Source of the DNA: an uncultured Clostridia bacterium
Lineage (GTDB): Bacteria; Bacillota; Clostridia; Christensenellales; Aristaeellaceae
Reading direction: 5' to 3'
DNA: 19,943 nucleotides
Assembly (NCBI GenBank): GCA_946409855.1
Contig: CAMJXZ010000017.1
Location: 1 to 19,943 of the forward strand
Below, in pieces: positions 14,616 through 19,943 of this stretch. How positions within the stretch are numbered: position 1 is the first letter of the stretch; every line of letters begins with the position of its first letter. Position numbers and translations under genes: made by a program. The notes under the pieces were generated by a model. It ran no database searches and had not been told where the DNA came from. It saw nothing but the letters and a program-made list of their open reading frames with translations.

Positions 14616-15152
14616 ATGACAGAATTTCATGCCACGACCATCTGCGCCGTACACAAGGACGGCCATACCGCCATTGCCGGTGACGGACAGGTCACCATGG
14701 GCGAACACACCATATTCAAAGCCAACGCGCATAAAGTCCGCAGGATTTTTAACGATCAGGTCATTACCGGGTTTGCCGGCACCGTTTCGGACGCGTTTTC
14801 CCTCTGCGAGCGTTTTGAGGAAATGCTGACCCAGGTAGGCGGCAACCTGGAACGGGCCGCGGTCAATCTGGCCCAGGAATGGCGGATGGGGAAAGCCGCC
14901 CGCCAGCTGGACGCGATGCTGATCGTCGCCGATAAAAGCAGGATGCTGATCCTCTCCGGCACCGGTGAAGTGATTGAACCGGACGGCGGCGTCGCCGCGA
15001 TCGGTTCCGGCGGGAATTTCGCGCTGGCGGCTGCCAGGGCGCTGTATGAAAATACGGACCTTTGCGCGCACGATATCGCCAGGAAAGCGCTGGAGATCGC
15101 CGCGTCCATCTGTGTCTATACCAACGACAACATCATTGTGGAAGATATTTAA
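14616..15152 (+). CDS. hslV: HslV (ClpQ) peptidase subunit of HslUV
   Basis: 178 residues forming the double-ring proteolytic chamber of the ATP-dependent cytoplasmic protease HslUV. It matches the family along its length: TTICAV (T7, T8), AGDGQVTMGE, KVRRIFNDQVITGFAG, ERAAVNLAQEWR, LIVAD, SGTGEVIEPDGGVAAIGSGGN, and AASICVYTND near the end. The N-terminus MTEFHATTI resembles Bacillus ClpQ (MSSFHATTI) rather than Escherichia coli (MTTI), so the mature end could be Thr2 after Met removal, as argued for the Bacillus N-terminal serine, or Thr7 after loss of a 6-residue propeptide. The ATG has AAAGGATAGG upstream. The gene has its own promoter and leader hairpin. hslU follows 14 bp after its stop codon, with hslU's SD overlapping the hslV stop. 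Confidence 0.97.
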   Translation: MTEFHATTICAVHKDGHTAIAGDGQVTMGEHTIFKANAHKVRRIFNDQVITGFAGTVSDAFSLCERFEEMLTQVGGNLERAAVNLAQEWRMGKAARQLDAMLIVADKSRMLILSGTGEVIEPDGGVAAIGSGGNFALAAARALYENTDLCAHDIARKALEIAASICVYTNDNIIVEDI

Positions 15153-15166
15153 AGGAGAGCAACGGA

Positions 15167-16537
15167 ATGAAAGAACTATCTCCCCATGAAGTGGTTCGCC
15201 AGCTGAACCGGTACATCATCGGTCAGGATGAGGCCAAGCGGGCCGTCGCGATCGCGCTGCGGAACCGGTACCGCCGCGCTCAGCTGCCGGAAGAAATGCG
15301 CGAGGAAATCACCCCCAAGAATATTCTGATGATCGGCCCGACCGGCGTGGGCAAAACGGAAATCGCCCGCCGGCTGGCCAAGCTGGTGGACGCCCCCTTC
15401 ATCAAAGTGGAAGCGACCAAGTTTACGGAAGTCGGCTATGTGGGCAGGGATGTTGAATCCATCATCCGGGACCTGACGGAAAACGCGGTCCGCATGGTGC
15501 ACGATGAGTTCGCGGCCAAGGTACGGACCCGCGCGCAGGTCCTCGCGGAAGACAGGCTGCTGAACCTGCTGGCGGGCATCCAGAAAAAGACCAGCAATCC
15601 CTTTGATTTCCTGCTGGGCAAGAACTCGGCCAATATGCAGCCGCAGCAGACGGAAGAGGAAAAGCAGGTCCTTGCCCGGCGCAAGGATGACCTGCGGGAG
15701 CAGCTGCGCCGCGGCGAACTGGACAACCAGGAAATTGAGATCGAGGTCGAAGAGCAGGCGCCTCAGCTGGAAGTGGGCGGCGCGTCCATCAACATCGGCG
15801 ACATGATGGGCGGCATGATGCCGAAGCGCACCAAGATGCGCCGCGTCAAGGTGCACGAGGCGCGGGACATCCTGATCGCGGAAGAATCCGATAAGCTGAT
15901 CGACGAGGACGCCGTTCGCGAGGAAGCGGTGCGCAGGACCGAACAGAGCGGTATCGTCTTCCTGGACGAGATCGACAAGATCGCCGGGCACGGCGGTTCC
16001 GGCAGCGGGCCGGATGTATCCCGGGAGGGCGTGCAGCGCGATATCCTGCCGATCGTGGAAGGCAGCACCGTCAACACCAAGTACGGGCCTGTCCGGACGG
16101 ACTTCATGCTTTTTATCGCCGCCGGCGCGTTCCACGTCGCCAAGGTGACCGACCTGATTCCGGAGCTTCAGGGCCGTTTCCCGGTGCATGTGCGCCTCAA
16201 GTCGCTGTCCGAGGAAGACTTTGTGCAGATCCTGACGAAGACGGACAACGCCCTGACCAGGCAGTATACCGCCCTGCTGGAAGTGGATAAGGTACACCTG
16301 ACCTTCGAAGAGGACGCGCTTCGGGAGATCGCGAAGATCACCCTGCGGGAAAACGAAGCCGGGGAAGACCTGGGCGCGCGGCGCCTGCACGGCATCTTTG
16401 AGGAACTGCTGGAAGACGTTTCGTTCAACGCCGCCGGCGGGGACATGCCGGATGTCTACTTGACCATTACCGAGCAGTATGTGAAGGAACACCTGAAGGC
16501 CGAAAAAACGCTGGACACGAAAAAATACATTCTGTGA
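15167..16537 (+). CDS. hslU: HslU (ClpY) AAA+ unfoldase of HslUV
   Basis: 456 residues. The hexameric ATPase recognises, unfolds and feeds substrates to HslV. Seen: IIGQDEAKRAVAIALRNRYRR (about 17-37), Walker A GPTGVGKT (57-64), pore loop GYVG (90-93), the I-domain (about 110-240, with a flexible Met/Gly stretch GDMMGGMMPKR at 211-221), Walker B IVFLDE (263-268), SREGVQRDILPIVEG, LIPELQGR with the arginine finger at R337, and sensor-2 GARR (403-406). The C-terminus TLDTKKYIL matches the tail that inserts into HslV to activate it. ATG 15167 is chosen because AAAGGAG (15151-15157) precedes it; the open frame further upstream overlaps hslV and lacks family sequence. The family ProSer-Asp step near H323 reads AKVTDL instead of the common SKPSDL. 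Confidence 0.97.
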   Translation: MKELSPHEVVRQLNRYIIGQDEAKRAVAIALRNRYRRAQLPEEMREEITPKNILMIGPTGVGKTEIARRLAKLVDAPFIKVEATKFTEVGYVGRDVESIIRDLTENAVRMVHDEFAAKVRTRAQVLAEDRLLNLLAGIQKKTSNPFDFLLGKNSANMQPQQTEEEKQVLARRKDDLREQLRRGELDNQEIEIEVEEQAPQLEVGGASINIGDMMGGMMPKRTKMRRVKVHEARDILIAEESDKLIDEDAVREEAVRRTEQSGIVFLDEIDKIAGHGGSGSGPDVSREGVQRDILPIVEGSTVNTKYGPVRTDFMLFIAAGAFHVAKVTDLIPELQGRFPVHVRLKSLSEEDFVQILTKTDNALTRQYTALLEVDKVHLTFEEDALREIAKITLRENEAGEDLGARRLHGIFEELLEDVSFNAAGGDMPDVYLTITEQYVKEHLKAEKTLDTKKYIL

Positions 16538-16577
16538 TCCGCCGGGAGGAGGCGCGCCGGTCACGCCCGATCAAAAG

Positions 16578-16635
16578 CCGCCTGCCCGCGGCGTTCCCGC
16601 CCTGTGCGGACGGAGATGCCGCGGGCAGGCGGTTT
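16578..16635 (+). terminator. Long hairpin after hslU
   Basis: CCGCCTGCCCGCGGC (16578-16592) and its exact 15-base complement (16618-16632) enclose 25 bases, followed by TTT. It lies 40 bases past the hslU stop. The stem is very stable but the T-tract short, so it may end transcription together with the second hairpin. Confidence 0.65.
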
Positions 16636-16647
16636 CCCATGAAATAC

Positions 16648-16692
16648 AAAAAAACAAGCGCGGTCCGTATCATCGGCGGACCGCGCTTGTTT
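16648..16692 (-). terminator. Intrinsic terminator of sortase operon
   Basis: On the minus strand a perfect 16-bp stem (arms 16677-16692 and 16652-16667, 9-base loop) starts one base after the sortase stop codon and runs into seven T residues (plus-strand A run 16648-16654). It may also stop rightward transcription from hslU, though less well. Confidence 0.88.
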
Positions 16693-16693
16693 G

Positions 16694-17719
16694 TCAGTTG
16701 CCCTGGATGGCAGGCGCATCGGGCACGGTAAAGTATTTCTGCTTGACGTCTTCCCTGGTTTCGTCTGCCCGGAGCTTCCGGAAGAGCACGATGAAGCGGG
16801 TCAGGTTTGCTTCGTCAAAGCAGGTGGACAGGGTCAGCAGGGGATCGTCCACGGTCACATCCACCTGGCTCAGGTCCAGGATGGACAGCTCCCGGGCCCT
16901 TTTGATGAACTGCTCGAAATCCGCCTCGGTCTTGAAGTTGCGGATGTAGAAATTGAAGTAGTTGGCTGCTTTCGGGTTGGTGACATCACAGTTGATCACG
17001 GCGATGGGAATATAGTCCCCGTTTTCATAGATGGAATTAAAGGTGGTGAAGGGGTTCGGGTCAATCACGTCATAGGAGCTGAGCATTTTCAGCTCGCCGA
17101 ACATGGAACCGGTTTTCATGTTGTGGGCGTAGATGATCAGATTATCGTCCCGCGGCCAGATGCAGTTTGTCTCATCCAGGAACGCGCAGCCCTCCCGGTT
17201 TTCCGCCCGGGAGAAATCGTGGGTCATATAGAACTGGTTGTCGCTCTGTACAACCGCGAAGTCGATGCGGTAGATCGCGTCGGTCTTGAGCCACCCGACC
17301 ATATGGTCGTTTTTTTCGATCAGCGAATGGTACTTGTACTGTGTTCTGGGGGGAAGGGTCGCGGGGGCCTTGGTGCGCAGCGCGGTGGAAGCGGGGCCGG
17401 CTTTTGTGGCGGCAGGCGAACGGGGGGCGGGGGTTCTGGAAGCGGAGACCGCCGTCCCGCTGTCCCCGGGGGCGTCTGTGCCCAGCAGTTCACGGTTCTG
17501 TTTGTTGATTTCTTCTGTCCGGTTATTGTCCTGCTGCTTGAGGGCCAGCTGAACGCCGCCGTAAATCAGCAGGATCAGACAGACGGCAGCGATCGCCGGA
17601 TAGAGCCATTTGGGCGTTTTCTTTTTGTGCTTCGCGCTGCGTCTGCCCTGGCGGACCAGGGTATCGACAGGCTGCTGTTTCCTGCTGTGCTGGTGCTGGT
17701 TGGAACGTTGTTGAGACAT
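16694..17719 (-). CDS. srtB: Class B sortase
   Basis: A 341-residue membrane-anchored transpeptidase. A basic, Gln/Lys-rich cytoplasmic start is followed by one membrane segment (about 38-58), a Thr/Ala/Pro-rich linker (about 80-126) that could span the inner wall, and the sortase domain. Catalytic residues: H199 in IIYAHNMKTGSMFGEL, C300 in LLTLSTC, and R308 in TRFIVLF, all in class B context. The ATG has GGAGG 6 bases upstream. It lies 72 bp downstream of the LCP gene on the same strand, with no clear promoter between, so the two are likely co-transcribed; a strong terminator follows the stop. No gene in this window shows a sorting signal, so its substrate is elsewhere. Class B enzymes handle haem-uptake proteins, pilus assembly or housekeeping anchoring in Clostridia; the role here is unknown. 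Confidence 0.9.
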   Translation of the reverse strand: MSQQRSNQHQHSRKQQPVDTLVRQGRRSAKHKKKTPKWLYPAIAAVCLILLIYGGVQLALKQQDNNRTEEINKQNRELLGTDAPGDSGTAVSASRTPAPRSPAATKAGPASTALRTKAPATLPPRTQYKYHSLIEKNDHMVGWLKTDAIYRIDFAVVQSDNQFYMTHDFSRAENREGCAFLDETNCIWPRDDNLIIYAHNMKTGSMFGELKMLSSYDVIDPNPFTTFNSIYENGDYIPIAVINCDVTNPKAANYFNFYIRNFKTEADFEQFIKRARELSILDLSQVDVTVDDPLLTLSTCFDEANLTRFIVLFRKLRADETREDVKQKYFTVPDAPAIQGN

Positions 17720-17791
17720 GGGGATCCTCCGATTGGTGCGGATAAAATGAGATTTGCCGGGGAAAGCCAGAGGAATGACGGGCGCGGCGCC

Positions 17792-18805
17792 TTATCCTTC
17801 GTAAGGCCGGTAGAAAACGGACAGCACCCAGTTGATCAGGAATTCCTCATCGGCATGGAATTCCTTATAGCCGTCATTGCCGATGGTATGTGTGCCGGCC
17901 AGCTGCGTGATTTCGCCGACCTGGTACTGGGACGCTTTGACCGCCTCGTTGATCAGGCGGCCGCGGGCGACGTTGGTCGTCAGATCGTCGCCCAGGGTTT
18001 CAAACATCGTATCGATAAAGTCAGAGTCCTTCAGGCGGGCGAGCAGCTTGTCCTTAGCGGCCAGCATGTAATTGCGCTGGCGGGCCATCCGGGAGACGTT
18101 GGTCCCGTCGTCCACGCCCATGCGGGAATGGACGTAATCATAGGCGTCCTTGCCCATCAGGTGGATGGTGGCGCCTTTGACAAAGGCGGGATTGATCTTG
18201 GTATGATCCTCCTCCATGGTGACGGTTACGCCGCCCAGCAGGTCGTTCAGCGCCGCGATGGAGGACATGTTGAGGGAATAATACAGGTCCAGCGGCTCTC
18301 CCTGCAGCAGGTTGCTGACGGTTTTCACGGTGTAGGCGCAGTTGTCCTCCTGGGTTTTTCCGTAGCTGTGGGAGAGGGCGATCTGCATGGGCCGGGTGCC
18401 GATCACATGGCCGAGCACGCCGAGCGTTTCCACATCCGTAATGGTATCACGGTCGATCTGCAGCATGCTGATCTTTTTATCGGAGGAATCGATAACGATC
18501 AGCAGCAGAAAGTCAGCCTGGCCGCCCTGCTGATAGCCCCATTGTTCCTTGGCGTTTTCCCCGCGGTCCACGCCGATCAGGAGAATGGGGGTCAGGCCGG
18601 TCCGCTCGATATAGGTCTTCCCTTTGTATTCCCGCTTGGCCAGCATGCCGAAATCGGGGCTGATTTCCTGGGGGACATTTTTTTCTTCCTCTTCGAACAG
18701 ACCCGGCACGATCAGGATCGCGGCGATCAGCACAGCGAGCGCCAGGATCAGCCAGATCAGCTTTTTACCGTGTTCATTGGTCATTCTGCGTGACGCCACA
18801 GGCAT
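17792..18805 (-). CDS. LCP (LytR-CpsA-Psr) family glycopolymer ligase
   Basis: 337 residues: a short cytoplasmic start, one membrane segment (about 16-34), and an extracellular LCP domain that in this family transfers lipid-linked glycopolymers to peptidoglycan or protein. Seen: ILLIGVDRG (about 74-82), ADFLLLIVIDSSDKKISMLQIDRDT (pyrophosphate-binding arginine; IDRDT replaces IPRDT), ALSHSYGK, LYYSLNMSSIAALNDLLGGVTV, and KDAYDYVHSRMGVDDGTNVSRMARQ, where His replaces the first Arg of the YVRxR motif. The ATG at 18805 directly abuts an AGAAGGG SD, too close for good initiation; the in-frame GTG at 18799 has 6-base spacing and may be the true start. Its promoter overlaps the end of the upstream glycosidase gene. 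It is followed by the sortase, so both act on the cell surface. Confidence 0.88.
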   Translation of the reverse strand: MPVASRRMTNEHGKKLIWLILALAVLIAAILIVPGLFEEEEKNVPQEISPDFGMLAKREYKGKTYIERTGLTPILLIGVDRGENAKEQWGYQQGGQADFLLLIVIDSSDKKISMLQIDRDTITDVETLGVLGHVIGTRPMQIALSHSYGKTQEDNCAYTVKTVSNLLQGEPLDLYYSLNMSSIAALNDLLGGVTVTMEEDHTKINPAFVKGATIHLMGKDAYDYVHSRMGVDDGTNVSRMARQRNYMLAAKDKLLARLKDSDFIDTMFETLGDDLTTNVARGRLINEAVKASQYQVGEITQLAGTHTIGNDGYKEFHADEEFLINWVLSVFYRPYEG

Positions 18806-18840
18806 CCCTTCTTTCTTTGCAGGTAGCAGTGTATGGGGGA

Positions 18841-18869
18841 ATTATACCAGATGCCGGTCAGGAAGGCAA
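18841..18869 (-). promoter_or_regulatory. Extended -10 promoter of LCP-sortase operon
   Basis: On the minus strand TTGCCT (plus 18864-18869), a 17-base spacer ending in TGG, and a perfect TATAAT (plus 18841-18846). The -35 box lies within the last codons of the upstream glycosidase gene. The start would be near 18834. Confidence 0.8.
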
Positions 18870-19943
18870 GGCTCTTTCCTTCAGAATCCACGCGCCGGGA
18901 CCGCCGTTCAGGAATGGGCCGGGGATCGGGTTACTGATTGTTCTGCCGAAATAATCCGTATCCAGCGCAAGCCGGGAACCGTCCGGGCTGTCAAAGGGCT
19001 GCTCCGGTTCAAAGGCAAGGCCGAGGTTTTCCGTCCGGATCAGGGGACAGGCGGTTTCGGGCAGAACCCGGTACAGGTCGGTTCTAAGCACCCAGCGGCC
19101 GTCATCCCCGATGACCTGAGCGGAAACCCGGTCCGGGATTTCCTGGGCGCCGGTGTCCTTGCTGTCCTTGACCGCGCCGTTCAGATAGACGTTTCCGCCG
19201 TAGCGCATGGGCAGGGGCCGGTAGTAGATGCCGGTCTGCCAGGCGGACAGGGCGGCCTGCCGGCTGAAGGAGGAAACATACGCCGCTTCCGACGGGCAGT
19301 ATTCCCAGGGGAAGGTGCCGCAGCGGAAAAAGGTTTCCGGGTCCTCACCCATCGCCCGGGCCAGTCCGGCCAGGTGTGGCTTTGCCGGCTGCTGCACAAA
19401 CAGATTGTTCAGGAACCGGCCGTCCCCGCCCAGGATGGTCATGAAGCCGGCGATGTCCGTCGAGTGCGGCACGTGGTAGGGGGTATAGCGCACCGCGTCC
19501 GCCCGGTCGTCCGCGGTGTTCCGCACCCCGCGTCCGACAAAGGTAAAGGAGCCCGCGATCAGGTTATGGCAGAACGCGAAGCCCTGAGCGCTCAGGCGGC
19601 AGGATACGGCGGACAGGAACAGGTTGCGGTCGACCAGCGTGGGGCCGTGGGAAACTTCCAGAAACAGGTCCTCGCCCAGCGAGAGCCCGCCCCGCAGCCG
19701 GACGCCGGCCGGCGGTTCGTTGTGGTGGAAGGCGTTGCCTGTAACCCGGGTGCCCTGAGCCTGCCAGTCCAGCCACAGGCCGCGGGTGCAGTGATGGATA
19801 TGATTGCCGCTGATCACCGTGTCGATAGCCGCGTGCAGCTTGATCCCGCCGATCTCGGCGCCGGACAGTTCCTGCCTCGTGTTGATGTGGTGGATGTGGC
19901 AGTTCTCGATCCGGCTGAAGGCGCAGCCCATATGGCCGACAAT
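18858..19943 (-). CDS. GH120-like beta-xylosidase (parallel beta-helix), C-terminal part
   Basis: The frame is open to the window edge, where it reads IVGHMGCAFS, so the Met at 19931 is probably internal and about 361 residues of a roughly 650-residue protein are visible. Beta-helix coils rich in N, H and G are seen (ENCHIHHIN, VISGNHIHHC, RVTGNAFHHN). GLWLDWQAQGTRV and DLFLEVSHGP are the regions that carry the nucleophile Asp and acid/base Glu in GH120 enzymes (D382 and E405 of Thermoanaerobacterium XylC). Here the Asp codon is at 19767-19769 and the Glu codon at 19656-19658, 37 residues apart against 23 in XylC, so about 14 residues are inserted between them. GH120 enzymes release xylose from xylo-oligosaccharides, which fits a fibre-degrading habitat. 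The beta-helix is certain; the GH120 assignment rests on recalled motifs. Confidence 0.75.
   Translation of the reverse strand: MVGHMGCAFSRIENCHIHHINTRQELSGAEIGGIKLHAAIDTVISGNHIHHCTRGLWLDWQAQGTRVTGNAFHHNEPPAGVRLRGGLSLGEDLFLEVSHGPTLVDRNLFLSAVSCRLSAQGFAFCHNLIAGSFTFVGRGVRNTADDRADAVRYTPYHVPHSTDIAGFMTILGGDGRFLNNLFVQQPAKPHLAGLARAMGEDPETFFRCGTFPWEYCPSEAAYVSSFSRQAALSAWQTGIYYRPLPMRYGGNVYLNGAVKDSKDTGAQEIPDRVSAQVIGDDGRWVLRTDLYRVLPETACPLIRTENLGLAFEPEQPFDSPDGSRLALDTDYFGRTISNPIPGPFLNGGPGAWILKERALPS

Noticed and set aside
16691..18793. A 700-codon open frame antisense to the sortase and LCP genes
   Set aside because: It spans two recognised minus-strand genes and their promoter-less gap; low-complexity composition and no family motif.
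1..19943. Mobile element, CRISPR array, phage gene, tRNA or rRNA
   Set aside because: No transposase or integrase motif, no regularly spaced direct repeats and no tRNA-like clover or rRNA sequence was recognised on reading.

Overview
The window is a compact, GC-rich (roughly 60% by eye) bacterial chromosome segment with no mobile element, CRISPR array, tRNA or rRNA. The gene set points to a Gram-positive Firmicute of the Clostridia type, probably from gut or rumen: a sec-type lipoprotein foldase, a class B sortase, an LCP ligase, HslV/HslU with a Bacillus-like HslV N-terminus, strong SD sites with sigma-A-like promoters, and a GH120-type plant-fibre glycosidase. The taxon is inference from family content.

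Left part (1-3169) is a peptidoglycan-salvage block: the C-terminal part of AnmK on the plus strand runs tail-to-tail, with an 11-bp overlap, into a minus-strand pair (secreted NagZ, then a class C beta-lactamase-fold serine hydrolase). NagZ plus a serine hydrolase resembles the nagZ-amiE pairing of Bacillus. A short divergent region (3170-3362) holds two back-to-back promoters, one driving nagZ leftward and one driving an exporter operon rightward.

The exporter operon (3363-8295) encodes two half-transporters that fit together as an asymmetric heterodimeric ABC exporter (one canonical and one degenerate ATP site), then a FUSC/aromatic-acid-exporter-like membrane protein whose soluble part looks like a catalytically dead HAD module. 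Next come a secreted stand-alone ComEC-like metallo-beta-lactamase-fold protein (8410-9261) and a 1147-residue secreted protein of about ten tandem SdrD/Cna-B-like domains with no visible wall anchor (9316-12759).

The middle-right part is protein quality control: a parvulin-like foldase lipoprotein (12937-14358) with its own strong promoter and a hairpin terminator, then the hslVU protease operon (14616-16537). The operon ends at paired hairpins facing a minus-strand cell-surface operon (LCP protein, then class B sortase; 18805-16694). The right edge holds the C-terminal part of a GH120-like beta-xylosidase on the minus strand.

Taken together the genes serve the cell envelope: wall turnover, export, surface polymer and protein attachment, and folding or degradation of proteins. 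I did not find a clearly new multi-gene system. The most unusual items are the FUSC-pseudo-HAD fusion, the foldase with a coiled-coil-split parvulin domain lacking both usual histidines, and a recurring pattern of stem-loops at or near predicted mRNA 5' ends.
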